Counted from the first letter of the stretch, positions 33,534-42,653 are shown. The stretch is DNA of 64,000 bases from Mycolicibacterium neoaurum ATCC 25795 (GCF_000691525.1 NZ_JMDW01000013.1:62001-126000); one strand, 5' to 3'. Translations and numbers: made by a program. The notes: generated from the letters alone by a model not told the origin.

Positions 33534-34667
33534 TCAGTACCGGCGCACGTTGTAGATGGGTGCGTTGTTGACCGGGGCAACCACGACGGGCTGACCGAAG
33601 GTGGAGGCATGCACCATCATGCCGTTGCCGATGTAGATCCCGACATGCGAGGCGTCGGAGTAGTAGGAGACGACGTCACCGGGTTGCATCTGATCGGTCG
33701 ATACCGGTTGGCCACCGGCGGCCAGGGCGTAGCTGGAGTGCGGCAGCGAGATCCCGGCCTGACCGAAGGCCCACTTGACCAGACCGGAGCAATCGAAGGC
33801 TCCGGGGCCCTCGGCACCCCACGAGTACGGCGAACCGATCCGCGTCAATGCGGCCTGCACGGCGACCGAGCCACCACCGGACCCCGGCGCGGCGGCCGGC
33901 GGGGCGATATCACCTGGCGGGATGCCCGCGGGCGGGGCTGCCAGCACACTGGGATCGTCTGCGGGCAACGGTGCCGGCGCGGGCGGGACGACACCCTCGG
34001 GCACCGGCGGGATCGCGGCCAGGGTCTCGCGCTGGGCCGGGGTGAGCCGCTCGTACTGAGACTTGACGACGGCGATCTCGACCTGCAGCTTGCTTTGCTT
34101 GGATTGCAGATCGGCGCGCACCGCAGCGGCCTGCTCGGCGGCGGTCTTGGCATCTGCTGCCGAGCGCGCCGAGGCGGATTCCGCCTGCGCGGCCAGCGCG
34201 CTGGTCTGCTTGAAGTTCTGCATCTGGGCCGACATCTCGGTGGCCATCACCCGCTGCACGGCCAGCTGGTCGATGAGCACCTGCGGGGAGCTCGCCGTCA
34301 GCATGGCGTCCAACCCGTCGGTTCGGCCACCCATGTACTGCGCGGCTGCGATGTTGTTGACCGAGGTCTGGAACTTTGCCAGGTCGGCCTTCGCGGCGTC
34401 GGCGGCTGCGAGGTCGGCATTGTGCTTTTCCTCGGCTGCGGCCTGCGCGGCCAGCTTCTCGTCGAGATCGAGCTGCGCGGCATGCATGTTCTCGGTGGCG
34501 ATCTCGGCCTGATGAGACAGCTCGTTGAGCTTTGCCAGGGCGTCCTCGGCGGGGTCGGCATGCACGCCGGTCGCCAGCGATCCACCGAGGATGGTCAGGC
34601 CGGCCAACGCACCGATGAGGGCTCGCTTAACGCCACGCTTACGCCGGTCCGAGAAATCAGGCCTCAA
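33534..34667 (-). CDS. ripC: NlpC/P60 peptidoglycan endopeptidase RipC
   Basis: Secreted D,L-endopeptidase that cleaves peptidoglycan stem peptides, thought to be controlled by FtsEX in mycobacteria. A signal peptide (about 1-37, cut after VHA) is followed by a long coiled-coil region (about 40-215), a Pro-rich linker (220-262) and the NlpC/P60 domain with Cys293 (FDCSGLV), His341 and His353. The start appears to be TTG 34667 with AGGACG upstream. 377 aa matches M. tuberculosis RipC in layout. The metallopeptidase gene follows immediately. Confidence 0.92.
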   Translation of the reverse strand: MRPDFSDRRKRGVKRALIGALAGLTILGGSLATGVHADPAEDALAKLNELSHQAEIATENMHAAQLDLDEKLAAQAAAEEKHNADLAAADAAKADLAKFQTSVNNIAAAQYMGGRTDGLDAMLTASSPQVLIDQLAVQRVMATEMSAQMQNFKQTSALAAQAESASARSAADAKTAAEQAAAVRADLQSKQSKLQVEIAVVKSQYERLTPAQRETLAAIPPVPEGVVPPAPAPLPADDPSVLAAPPAGIPPGDIAPPAAAPGSGGGSVAVQAALTRIGSPYSWGAEGPGAFDCSGLVKWAFGQAGISLPHSSYALAAGGQPVSTDQMQPGDVVSYYSDASHVGIYIGNGMMVHASTFGQPVVVAPVNNAPIYNVRRY

Positions 34668-34821
34668 GGTATTGCGTCCTTACAACTGCGAGTCAGCCGC
34701 GACGAACTACTGTTAGGTCTCGAACAGGTTACGAAACGGCATCGGGCTTGTCCAACGGAGGGCGTGAATTCAACAGGCTCACGGGATTAAATTTTTGCTT
34801 CCCGTGGTTCATCACGTGTCA

Positions 34822-35097
34822 TCACGCCACACCAGTTCTACCATCCGTGGCACCGTTTCGACGGATCGGAACCAGCCTCAGCCGCGGCGCCAAACCGACA
34901 TCGGCCAGCACCTCCAGCGCCTGACGCTCGTCGTCCAGCAAAGTTTCCGGAACTCCGAGCAACACGCTGACCACGCAGTCCTGGCACCCCGGACCGCGCA
35001 CGGCGCAGTCATCGCAGTCGATGGTCACCGAGCCCTCCCCGGGCACCCGTGCCGCACCGGTGAATTCCTCGAAATCCTCACCCATCGGGTGTGTCAT
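34822..35097 (-). CDS. Small four-cysteine protein
   Basis: 91-aa protein with a compact C-x2-C-x6-C-x2-C cluster (Cys28, 31, 38, 41) that looks like a zinc or iron-sulfur site, followed by a predicted helix and short strands. The start ATG at 35097 has GGAAGGACGG upstream. It is transcribed divergently from the exonuclease/GIY-YIG gene and towards ripC. I know similar small actinobacterial proteins at this locus but no function. High-G+C third positions and a good ribosome site support that it is real. Confidence 0.72.
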   Translation of the reverse strand: MTHPMGEDFEEFTGAARVPGEGSVTIDCDDCAVRGPGCQDCVVSVLLGVPETLLDDERQALEVLADVGLAPRLRLVPIRRNGATDGRTGVA

Positions 35098-35223
35098 GGC
35101 CGTCCGTCCTTCCCTGCGCCGGGTCGTCCGGCGATTCCCCCGCACCGTAACGACGGGTACCGACACGCCACGCCTTCGAGCGTCCGCGGGTCCGGACACG
35201 GTTCGGCTGTCACCGCCCACGGT

Positions 35224-35229
35224 TACCGT
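35224..35229 (+). promoter_or_regulatory. -10 for the leaderless exonuclease/GIY-YIG gene
   Basis: TACCGT, 7 nt, then GTG 35237. It fixes the start, since the open frame extends far upstream. Confidence 0.6.
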
Positions 35230-35236
35230 CACCGGT

Positions 35237-37048
35237 GTGCCGCAGCTGAGCTTCGCCGACCTCGACGGTTCAGCCGACGGTTGGGCCGACCCGCTCGCCG
35301 ATCCGGAAGCCGGTATCGCGCTGGCCGACACGACCTTCGTGGTGGTCGACCTGGAGACCACCGGCGGTAGTCGCGACAACGACGCCATCACCGAGATCGG
35401 TGCTGTCAAGATTCGCGGCGGTGCCGTGCTCGGGGAACTGGCCACGCTCGTCGACCCCGGCCGGGCGATCCCGCCGCAGATCGTCGAGCTGACCGGAATC
35501 ACCACCGCAATGGTGCGCGATGCCCCGAAGATCCACACGGTTCTCCCGGCATTCCTGGAGTTCTCCCGCGGCGCGGTCCTGGTCGCCCACAACGCCGGTT
35601 TCGATATCGGTTTCCTGCGGGCCGCCGCACAACGCCAGGGGCTGACCTGGCCCCGACCGCAGGTGCTGTGCACGGTCAAACTCGCCCGTCGGGTACTGAC
35701 CCGCGACGAGGCGCCCAGCGTGAAGCTCTCCGCACTGGCCCGGCTGTTCGGTGCCTCGACCACCCCGACGCACCGGGCCCTCGACGATGCCCGGGCCACC
35801 GTCGACGTGCTGCACGGCCTGATCGAGCGCGTCGGCAACCAGGGCGTGCACACCTACGCCGAACTGCGCGGCTACCTACCCGACAAGAGCGCACCGCAAC
35901 GCCGCAAACGCCATCTGGCCCAAGGGGTTCCGAGCAGTCCGGGGGTCTACCTGTTCCGCGGGCCCGCCGATGAGGTGCTCTATGTGGGCACCGCGGTCAA
36001 CCTCCGCCGTCGCGTCGGCCAGTACTTCACCGGCGCCGATCCACGCACCCGGATGAAGGAGATGGTGGCGCTGGCCACCCGCGTCGACCATGTGGAGTGC
36101 GCGCATCAGCTGGAGGCAGGCGTGCGCGAGCTGCGGCTGCTGGCGGCCCACGCCCCGCCCTATAACCGGCGGTCGAAATTCCCGCGAAAGTGGTGGTGGA
36201 TCACCCTGACCGACGAGGCATTCCCCCGGTTGTCCGTGGTCCGCCGCCCGCGCGGCCCCCGCGCGCTGGGGCCGTTCACCGCACGGGCCGACGCGGTCGA
36301 CAGCGCCGAGGTGCTGGCCCGCGGCGCCGGGCTGCGCACCTGCACCGCCCGGCTGTCCCGCAGCGCGCTGCACCGCTGCGCCGAACGCGAGCTCTCCCCC
36401 TGCCCCGCCGTGCCCGGTGCGGATATGGCCGGGTACGCCCCCGCCGCGCGCCGGGCGGCGGACCTGATCGACGGCGCCGACCACGGCGTCATCGCCCATG
36501 TCGTCGGCCTGATCGAGGAGCTGGCCGGGCAACACCGCTATGAGACCGCGGCCCGATTACGCGATCACACCGCGACCGCGGTCGAGAAGATCGCCCGCGG
36601 ACAACAACTGCGCGCTCTTGCCGACGTCGATCAGATCGTGGCCGCACAGCCGGACGGCCAGGGCGGCTGGCATCTCGCGGTGATCCGGCACGGCCAGCTC
36701 GCCTCGGCCGGGTGCGCCCGCCGCGGTGTTCCGCCGATGCCGGTGGTCGAGGCCATCACCGCTGCCGCCCAGACGATCCTGCCCGAGGACGCTCCGCTGG
36801 GCGGGGCGTTGGTCGAAGAGACGGGGTTGATCGCCCGCTGGCTGGCCGCTCCGGGTGTGCGCATCGTGACCGCCGAACCCGGCTATGCGTCACCGATCGG
36901 ATCCACGGCGCACTGGGCGCGCTGGGCGGCCCGCGCGCGCACCGCGCAGCTGGCGGCGAGCCGCCCCGACACCGATCTGCTCGACGATCGCTACGGCGTG
37001 CATCCGCCGCGCCGTACGGACCGGGTCAGCCTGCGGCCTTCTGGGTAA
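35237..37048 (+). CDS. DnaQ-like exonuclease / UvrC-like GIY-YIG fusion (Rv2191 type)
   Basis: 603-aa two-domain nuclease. The N-terminal DEDDh 3'-5' exonuclease has VVDLETTGG (Asp38, Glu40), AHNAGFDIGFL and HRALDDARAT. A GIY-YIG domain follows from about residue 236 (GVYLFRGPADEVLYVGTA...RRR), as in the N-terminus of UvrC, then a UvrC-like region. DNA repair is likely; the natural substrate is not established. Start GTG 35237 fits a leaderless promoter. Its 3' end overlaps the convergent trpD by 23 nt. Confidence 0.9.
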   Translation: MPQLSFADLDGSADGWADPLADPEAGIALADTTFVVVDLETTGGSRDNDAITEIGAVKIRGGAVLGELATLVDPGRAIPPQIVELTGITTAMVRDAPKIHTVLPAFLEFSRGAVLVAHNAGFDIGFLRAAAQRQGLTWPRPQVLCTVKLARRVLTRDEAPSVKLSALARLFGASTTPTHRALDDARATVDVLHGLIERVGNQGVHTYAELRGYLPDKSAPQRRKRHLAQGVPSSPGVYLFRGPADEVLYVGTAVNLRRRVGQYFTGADPRTRMKEMVALATRVDHVECAHQLEAGVRELRLLAAHAPPYNRRSKFPRKWWWITLTDEAFPRLSVVRRPRGPRALGPFTARADAVDSAEVLARGAGLRTCTARLSRSALHRCAERELSPCPAVPGADMAGYAPAARRAADLIDGADHGVIAHVVGLIEELAGQHRYETAARLRDHTATAVEKIARGQQLRALADVDQIVAAQPDGQGGWHLAVIRHGQLASAGCARRGVPPMPVVEAITAAAQTILPEDAPLGGALVEETGLIARWLAAPGVRIVTAEPGYASPIGSTAHWARWAARARTAQLAASRPDTDLLDDRYGVHPPRRTDRVSLRPSG

Positions 37049-38111
37049 ACCGCACCCAGTTGGCCAGCAGCCGCTCGGCCGCGCCGGAGTCGATGGACTC
37101 GGCGGCCCGGGCCAGCGCGGACTCCCAGGACGGCGTCCACTGCGCGTCGCTGGTCAGTCCGGCATGGGCGACCATGGCGCCGGCGGCGTTGAGGATCACC
37201 GCATCGCGCACCGGGCCCTGAGCCCCGCCGAGTACCGCGCGCACCGAGGCGGCGTTGGCCTCGGCATCGCCGCCGACGAGCTCGCTGAGATCGGCCCGCT
37301 GGAAACCGAATGCGGCGGGGTCCAGCGTCAGCCGGTCCACCGTGCCCGCCTGCACCCGCCAGATGGTGCTGGTGGTCGTCGTGGTCAGTTCGTCGAGACC
37401 GTCATCGCCGTGCACCACAAGTGCGCTGGCGCCACGGGCGGCGAAGACGCCGGCCATCACCTCCGCCAGATCACCCCAGGCGCAGCCGAACAGTCCGGCG
37501 CGCGGCGCGGCCGGGTTGGTCAGCGGGCCGAGCAGATTGAAGACCGTCGGCACGCCGATCTCGCGGCGGACCACCGAGGCATGCCGGTAGGACGGATGGA
37601 ACTGCGGCGCGAAGGCGAAGGCGATACCGACCTCGGCGACGCTGCGGGCGACCTCGTCGGGTCCCAGGTCGATGCGTACGCCCAGCGCTTCGAGGGTGTC
37701 GGCGCCACCGGACAGCGACGAGGCGGCGCGGTTGCCGTGTTTGACCACCGGGATGCCGGAGGCCGCGGTCACGATGGAGGCCATGGTCGACAGGTTCACG
37801 GTGTTGGCGCCGTCGCCGCCGGTGCCGACGATATCCACGGCCTCGGCCGCCCGGTCACCGATCAGTGCGGCCGGGATTCGGCGGGCATGCTTGAGCATCG
37901 TGTCGGCCAGTTCGGTCACCTCCGCCGACGTCGGTCGCTTCATCCGCATCGCGACCGCGAACCCGGAGATCTGCGCCGGGGTGGCCGAGCCCGTCATGAT
38001 CTGGTCCATCGCCCACGCCGACTGGCCGCGCAACAGATCCTGATGGGTGGTGAGCCGACCCAGGATCAGGGGCCAGGTGAAGTTCTCGGAGACGTTCTCA
38101 GCGGATGACAC
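37026..38111 (-). CDS. trpD: Anthranilate phosphoribosyltransferase TrpD
   Basis: Tryptophan pathway enzyme transferring phosphoribose from PRPP to anthranilate. Signatures are GTGGDGANTVNLST (PRPP/glycine loop), KHGNRAASS and the NLLGPLTNP segment. 361 aa, normal. The start is GTG 38111, with minus-strand TAACAT 6 nt upstream, so probably leaderless. It stands alone here, apart from other trp genes, as in M. tuberculosis (Rv2192c), divergent from ctaE. Confidence 0.95.
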   Translation of the reverse strand: MSSAENVSENFTWPLILGRLTTHQDLLRGQSAWAMDQIMTGSATPAQISGFAVAMRMKRPTSAEVTELADTMLKHARRIPAALIGDRAAEAVDIVGTGGDGANTVNLSTMASIVTAASGIPVVKHGNRAASSLSGGADTLEALGVRIDLGPDEVARSVAEVGIAFAFAPQFHPSYRHASVVRREIGVPTVFNLLGPLTNPAAPRAGLFGCAWGDLAEVMAGVFAARGASALVVHGDDGLDELTTTTTSTIWRVQAGTVDRLTLDPAAFGFQRADLSELVGGDAEANAASVRAVLGGAQGPVRDAVILNAAGAMVAHAGLTSDAQWTPSWESALARAAESIDSGAAERLLANWVRFTQKAAG

Positions 38112-38117
38112 GCCGTG

Positions 38118-38123
38118 ATGTTA
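38118..38123 (-). promoter_or_regulatory. -10 for leaderless trpD
   Basis: Minus-strand TAACAT, 6 nt, then GTG 38111. Confidence 0.6.
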
Positions 38124-38224
38124 TCGCCCGTGCACGCACCGTTATCCGGCCGTCACCAGTGGTGCACCGCCCCGGGTTTGGGGCCAATTGTGAACCCGGC
38201 TGGTGTTCGTCAACTACAAAGCGT

Positions 38225-38230
38225 CATACT
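38225..38230 (+). promoter_or_regulatory. -10 for leaderless ctaE
   Basis: CATACT, 7 nt, then GTG 38238. No ribosome site. It probably drives the whole ctaE-qcrCAB operon. Confidence 0.55.
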
Positions 38231-38237
38231 TGCACCT

Positions 38238-38849
38238 GTGACGAGCGCTGTTGGGACCTCGGGGACCGCGATTACCTCCCGCGTACATTCGCTGAACAGG
38301 CCGAATATGGTCAGTGTCGGCACCATCGTGTGGCTTTCCAGTGAGCTGATGTTCTTTGCTGGGCTGTTCGCGATGTATTTCACCGCGCGGGCTCAGGCAC
38401 AGGGTGCATGGCCGCCCGAGCCGACCGAGCTGAATCTGTGGTTGGCCGTACCGGTCACCGCGGTGCTGGTCGCCTCCTCCTTCACCTGCCAGATGGGTGT
38501 GTTCGCCGCCGAGCGCGGTGACGTCTTCGGCCTGCGCCGCTGGTATGTCATCACCTTCCTGATGGGCCTGTTCTTCGTGCTCGGCCAGGGCTACGAGTAC
38601 ATCCACCTGGTGGAGCACGGCACCACGATCCCGGGCAGTGCCTACGGGTCGGTGTTCTATCTGGCCACCGGCTTCCACGGCCTGCACGTCATCGGCGGTC
38701 TGGTCGCCTTCGTCTTCCTGCTGATCCGTACCCGGATGAGCAAGTTCACACCCGCACAGGCCACCGCCGCGATCGTCGTGTCGTACTACTGGCACTTCGT
38801 CGACATCGTGTGGATCGCGCTGTTCGCAGTCATCTACTTCGTACGGTGA
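38238..38849 (+). CDS. ctaE: Cytochrome c oxidase subunit III CtaE
   Basis: Membrane subunit of the aa3-type cytochrome c oxidase. Five transmembrane helices, with WLSSELMFFAGLFA, the ATGFHGLHV signature and the final SYYWHFVDIVW typical of subunit III. The GTG start at 38238 gives 203 aa and the N-terminus TSAVGTSGTAITSR, the same as in M. tuberculosis; the upstream part of the open frame is spurious. First gene of the ctaE-qcrC-qcrA-qcrB operon, which assembles into the III2IV2 supercomplex. Confidence 0.97.
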   Translation: MTSAVGTSGTAITSRVHSLNRPNMVSVGTIVWLSSELMFFAGLFAMYFTARAQAQGAWPPEPTELNLWLAVPVTAVLVASSFTCQMGVFAAERGDVFGLRRWYVITFLMGLFFVLGQGYEYIHLVEHGTTIPGSAYGSVFYLATGFHGLHVIGGLVAFVFLLIRTRMSKFTPAQATAAIVVSYYWHFVDIVWIALFAVIYFVR

Positions 38850-38896
38850 CCGGCTCGCCGATGCGTCCGTTGACCTCAAAGATGAGAAGGGGATCG

Positions 38897-39712
38897 ATGT
38901 CGTCCACCAAGTCCCGCCGTCGGTTTCGACGCCGTGTGTCGGCAGCGTTGCTGCTGCTGCTCGGGTTGTCGGCAGCCGGTGTAGTCGCCGCAACGCTGAC
39001 GCCGACACCTCAGGTGGCGGTGGCCGACGAATCGCAGTCGGCGCTGCTGCGCACCGGTAAGCAGCTGTTCGACACGTCGTGCATCAGCTGCCACGGCGCG
39101 AACCTGCAGGGTGTGACCGACCGCGGGCCCAGCCTGATCGGCACCGGTGAGGCGGCCGTGTACTTCCAGGTCTCCACCGGCCGCATGCCCGCGATGCGTG
39201 GCGAGGCGCAGGCCCCGCGCAAGGCGCCGGTCTTCGACGAGCATCAGATCGACGCACTGGGCGCCTACGTCCAGGCCAACGGTGGCGGCCCCATCGTCCC
39301 GCGCGAGGCCAACGGCCAGATCGCCGATGAGTCCCTGCTGGCCGGCGATGTCGCCCGCGGTGGCGACCTGTTCCGGTTGAACTGCGCGTCCTGCCACAAC
39401 TTCACCGGCAAGGGCGGAGCCCTGTCCTCCGGTAAGTACGCCCCCGACCTCGGTGAGGCCGCGAAGGTCCCCGCGCAGGTGTACACCGCGATGCTCACCG
39501 GACCCCAGAACATGCCGAAGTTCTCGGATCGTCAGCTCACCCCCGAGGAAAAGGCCGACATCGTCACCTATGTGGTCGAGGCGGCCAACACCCCGGATCC
39601 CGGCGGCTACGGTCTCGGCGGCTTCGGCCCCACCACTGAAGGCATGGCCATCTGGATCATCGGGATCGTGGCCGCAGTCGGCATCACGATGTGGATCGGA
39701 GCTCGTGCATGA
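38897..39712 (+). CDS. qcrC: Menaquinol-cytochrome c reductase, dihaem cytochrome c subunit QcrC
   Basis: Membrane-anchored dihaem cytochrome cc that carries electrons from the bc1 core directly to CtaC, replacing a soluble cytochrome c. Basic N-terminus and signal anchor (about 12-33), haem motifs CISCH (62-66) and CASCH (163-167), and a C-terminal transmembrane helix. ATG 38897 follows an AAGGGG ribosome site; ATG 38882 is a weaker option. 271 aa. The stop overlaps the qcrA start (ATGA). Confidence 0.96.
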   Translation: MSSTKSRRRFRRRVSAALLLLLGLSAAGVVAATLTPTPQVAVADESQSALLRTGKQLFDTSCISCHGANLQGVTDRGPSLIGTGEAAVYFQVSTGRMPAMRGEAQAPRKAPVFDEHQIDALGAYVQANGGGPIVPREANGQIADESLLAGDVARGGDLFRLNCASCHNFTGKGGALSSGKYAPDLGEAAKVPAQVYTAMLTGPQNMPKFSDRQLTPEEKADIVTYVVEAANTPDPGGYGLGGFGPTTEGMAIWIIGIVAAVGITMWIGARA

Positions 39713-40905
39713 GCGCGAACATCAAGGGTAGTGACACCTCCGGCGGGCCGGTTCCCGGCCAGCCGAGCGACGAAGAACTCGCGAAGATGTCCCGCGAGGA
39801 ACTGCTCGAACTGGGCGGCAAACTCGACGGTGTCGAGATCGTCTACAAGGAGCCGCGCTGGCCGGTCGAGGGAACCAAGGCCGAGAAGCGCGCCTCGCGC
39901 ACCGTCGCCTACTGGTTGTTGCTCGGCGGTTTCTCCGGCTTGGCCCTGCTGCTGGTCTTCCTGTTCTGGCCGTGGGAGTACGTCCCCTACGGCGGTGAGG
40001 GCGAACGCCTCTACACGCTGGCCACCCCGCTCTACGGCCTGACCTTCGGTCTGTCGATCCTGGCCATCGGTGTCGGCGCGGTGCTCTTCCAGAAGAAGTT
40101 CATCCCCGAAGAGATCACCATCCAGGACCGTCACGACGGCGCCTCGGCGGAGATCCACCGCAAGACCGTCGTCGCGAACCTGACCGATGCGCTCGAGGGT
40201 TCGACGATCAAGCGGCGCAAGCTGATCGGCCTGTCGATGGGTATCGGCCTCGGCGCGTTCGGTCTTGGCACGCTGGTGGCCTTCCTGGGCGGTCTGATCA
40301 AGAACCCGTGGAAGCCGGTCGTCCCGACCGCCGAGGGCAAGAAGGCCGTGCTGTGGACCTCCGGCTGGACCCCCCGCTACGAGGGCGAGACCATCTACGT
40401 GGCCCGCGCGACCGGTCTGCCCGGCGAGTCGGCATTCGTCAAGATGCGTCCCGAGGACATCGACGCTGGCGGCATGGAGACCGTGTTCCCGTGGCGTGAG
40501 TCCGACGGCGACGGCACCACCGTCGAGTCGTCGCACCACCTGTTCGAGATCGCCATGGGGGTGCGCAACCCGGTGATGCTCATCCGCATCAAGCCGCAGG
40601 ACATGCCGCGCGTGGTCAAGCGTCAGGGCCAGGAGAGCTTCAACTTCGGTGAGCTGTTCGCCTACACGAAGGTCTGCTCACACCTGGGCTGCCCGTCGTC
40701 GCTGTACGAGCAGCAGACCTACCGGATCCTGTGCCCGTGCCACCAGTCGCAGTTCGACGCGTTGCACTTCGCACGCCCGATCTTCGGCCCCGCTGCCCGA
40801 GCCTTGGCGCAGCTGCCCATTACCATCGACAAGGACGGCTATCTGGTCGCCAACGGCGACTTCATCGAACCCGTCGGACCGGCATTCTGGGAGCGGAAAT
40901 CATGA
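39709..40905 (+). CDS. qcrA: Menaquinol-cytochrome c reductase, Rieske subunit QcrA
   Basis: Rieske [2Fe-2S] protein of complex III. The actinobacterial form has three transmembrane helices (about residues 62-85, 103-125 and 165-190) and a periplasmic Rieske domain with CSHLGC and CPCHQS supplying two Cys and two His ligands. ATG 39709 overlaps the qcrC stop; the stop at 40905 overlaps the qcrB start (ATGA). 398 aa, normal. Confidence 0.97.
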   Translation: MSANIKGSDTSGGPVPGQPSDEELAKMSREELLELGGKLDGVEIVYKEPRWPVEGTKAEKRASRTVAYWLLLGGFSGLALLLVFLFWPWEYVPYGGEGERLYTLATPLYGLTFGLSILAIGVGAVLFQKKFIPEEITIQDRHDGASAEIHRKTVVANLTDALEGSTIKRRKLIGLSMGIGLGAFGLGTLVAFLGGLIKNPWKPVVPTAEGKKAVLWTSGWTPRYEGETIYVARATGLPGESAFVKMRPEDIDAGGMETVFPWRESDGDGTTVESSHHLFEIAMGVRNPVMLIRIKPQDMPRVVKRQGQESFNFGELFAYTKVCSHLGCPSSLYEQQTYRILCPCHQSQFDALHFARPIFGPAARALAQLPITIDKDGYLVANGDFIEPVGPAFWERKS

Positions 40906-42578
40906 GTCCCAAGCTCGCTGATATCGCAGCCGCACAAGGTGATGCGATCGATTCCCGCTATCACCCCTCGGAGGCGGTGCGGCGCGGAGTCCTGAACAAG
41001 GTCTTCCCCACCCACTGGTCCTTCCTGCTGGGCGAGATCGCGCTGTACAGCTTCATCATCCTGCTGATCACCGGTGTGTGGTTGACGCTGTTCTTCGATC
41101 CGTCGATGGCACACGTCACCTACGACGGCGTCTACCAGCCGCTGCGCGGCATCCAGATGTCACGGGCCTACGAATCGGCGCTGGAGATCAGCTTCGAGGT
41201 CCGCGGCGGCCTGTTCGTGCGGCAGGTCCACCACTGGGCGGCACTGCTGTTCGCGGCGTCGATCATGGTCCACCTCGCGCGCATCTTCTTCACCGGTGCG
41301 TTCCGCAGACCACGCGAGGCCAACTGGGTGATCGGCTCGCTGCTGCTGATCCTGGCGATGTTCGAGGGTTACTTCGGCTACTCGCTGCCCGACGACCTGC
41401 TTTCCGGCACCGGCCTGCGCGCCGCGTTCTCCTCGATCACCCTGGGTATGCCGGTCATCGGAACCTGGTTGCACTGGGCGCTGTTCGGCGGCGACTTCCC
41501 CGGCGAGATCATCATCCCGCGCCTGTATGCCCTGCACATCCTGCTGATCCCGGGCATCATGCTCGCGCTCATCGGCGTGCACATGGCGCTGGTGTGGTTC
41601 CAGAAGCACACCCAGTTCCCCGGCCCCGGCCGCACCGAGAAGAACGTCGTCGGCGTGCGCGTCATGCCGGTGTTCGCGGTCAAGTCGGGCGCCTTCTTCG
41701 CCATGATCACCGGTCTGCTGGGCCTGATGGGCGGTCTGCTGCAGATCAACCCGATCTGGGTGCTCGGCCCGTACAAGCCCTCGCAGATCTCGGCGGGTAG
41801 CCAGCCGGACTTCTACATGATGTGGACCGACGGCCTGGCCCGAACCTGGCCGGCCTGGGAGTTCTACATCGGCAACTACACCATCCCGCAGTCGGTGTGG
41901 GTCGCCATGGGCATGGGCCTGGTCTTCGTGCTGCTGATGGCCTACCCCTTCATCGAGAAGAAGCTCACCGGCGACGATGCCCACCACAACCTGTTGCAGC
42001 GTCCCCGTGACGCTCCGACACGGACCGCTGTGGGTGCCGCGGCGATCTCGTTCTACATCCTGCTGACCTTCATGTGCATGAACGACATCATCGCGCTGAA
42101 GTTCCACATCTCGCTGAACGCGACCACGTGGATCGGCCGTATCGGCATGGTCGTGCTTCCGATGATCGTCTACTACATCACCTATAGGTGGGCGATCAGC
42201 CTGCAGCGCAGTGACCGTGCGGTGCTTGAGCACGGTATCGAGACGGGCATCATCACCCGCCTCCCGCACGGCGCCTACATCGAGCTGCACCAGCCGCTCG
42301 GCCCGGTCGACGAGCACGGACACCCGATTCCGCTGGAGTACCAGGGTGCCGCGCTGCCGAAGCGGATGAACAAGCTCGGGTCCGCAGGGTCGCCGGGTAC
42401 CGGCAGCTTCCTCAAGGCCGATCCGATCGAGGAGCACGAGGCGCTGACCGAGGCGGCCCACGCCGCCGAGCACCGGGCGCTCGCCGTGCTCAGCAAGAGC
42501 CAGGGCACCAACGGCTCGAACGGCCATGGCTCGAACGGCCATGGCTCGAACGGAAACGGCTCCAACGGGCACCACTAG
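40902..42578 (+). CDS. qcrB: Menaquinol-cytochrome c reductase, cytochrome b subunit QcrB
   Basis: Dihaem cytochrome b that oxidises menaquinol at the Qp site, the target of Q203-type inhibitors. Haem-ligand histidines lie in VRQVHHWAALLFAASIMVHL and in the ALHILLIPGIMLALIGVHM helix; the Qp-site LGP-Y-P region is intact. Actinobacterial QcrB has a long cytoplasmic C-terminal tail. Here it ends in four GSNG[HN] repeats. ATG 40902 overlaps the qcrA stop; 558 aa. A strong terminator follows. Confidence 0.97.
   Translation: MSPKLADIAAAQGDAIDSRYHPSEAVRRGVLNKVFPTHWSFLLGEIALYSFIILLITGVWLTLFFDPSMAHVTYDGVYQPLRGIQMSRAYESALEISFEVRGGLFVRQVHHWAALLFAASIMVHLARIFFTGAFRRPREANWVIGSLLLILAMFEGYFGYSLPDDLLSGTGLRAAFSSITLGMPVIGTWLHWALFGGDFPGEIIIPRLYALHILLIPGIMLALIGVHMALVWFQKHTQFPGPGRTEKNVVGVRVMPVFAVKSGAFFAMITGLLGLMGGLLQINPIWVLGPYKPSQISAGSQPDFYMMWTDGLARTWPAWEFYIGNYTIPQSVWVAMGMGLVFVLLMAYPFIEKKLTGDDAHHNLLQRPRDAPTRTAVGAAAISFYILLTFMCMNDIIALKFHISLNATTWIGRIGMVVLPMIVYYITYRWAISLQRSDRAVLEHGIETGIITRLPHGAYIELHQPLGPVDEHGHPIPLEYQGAALPKRMNKLGSAGSPGTGSFLKADPIEEHEALTEAAHAAEHRALAVLSKSQGTNGSNGHGSNGHGSNGNGSNGHH
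42513..42572 (+). repeat. Four 15-bp repeats in the qcrB tail
   Basis: Four in-frame 15-bp units, the first two identical, encode GSNGH, GSNGH, GSNGN, GSNGH before the final His and stop. Such a repeat can expand or contract by slippage without disturbing the frame. The segment is cytoplasmic and probably disordered. Confidence 0.85.
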
Positions 42579-42592
42579 AAGTTGATCGAAAG

Positions 42593-42625
42593 AGGCCCGC
42601 GCAGTCTGACTGCGCGGGCCTTTTT
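42593..42625 (+). terminator. Intrinsic terminator of the ctaE-qcrCAB operon
   Basis: A perfect 12-bp stem AGGCCCGCGCAG / CTGCGCGGGCCT (42593-42604 and 42610-42621) with a 5-nt loop, followed by TTTTT (42621-42625). It lies 15 nt past the qcrB stop. Confidence 0.93.
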
Positions 42626-42653
42626 CGTGTCCCCACTCCCCTACCCCGGTGGC

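Noticed and set aside
34780..34806. Hairpin CACGGGA/TCCCGTG with an A/T-rich loop upstream of ripC, considered as a terminator or part of a c-di-AMP riboswitch
   Set aside because: The T-run is in the loop, not after the stem, and I could not find the conserved ydaO-type segments in the 154-bp leader.
37026..37048. Convergent overlap of the exonuclease fusion and trpD as a sign of a wrong stop
   Set aside because: Both reading frames end with normal family C-termini; a 23-nt tail-to-tail overlap is common in compact genomes.
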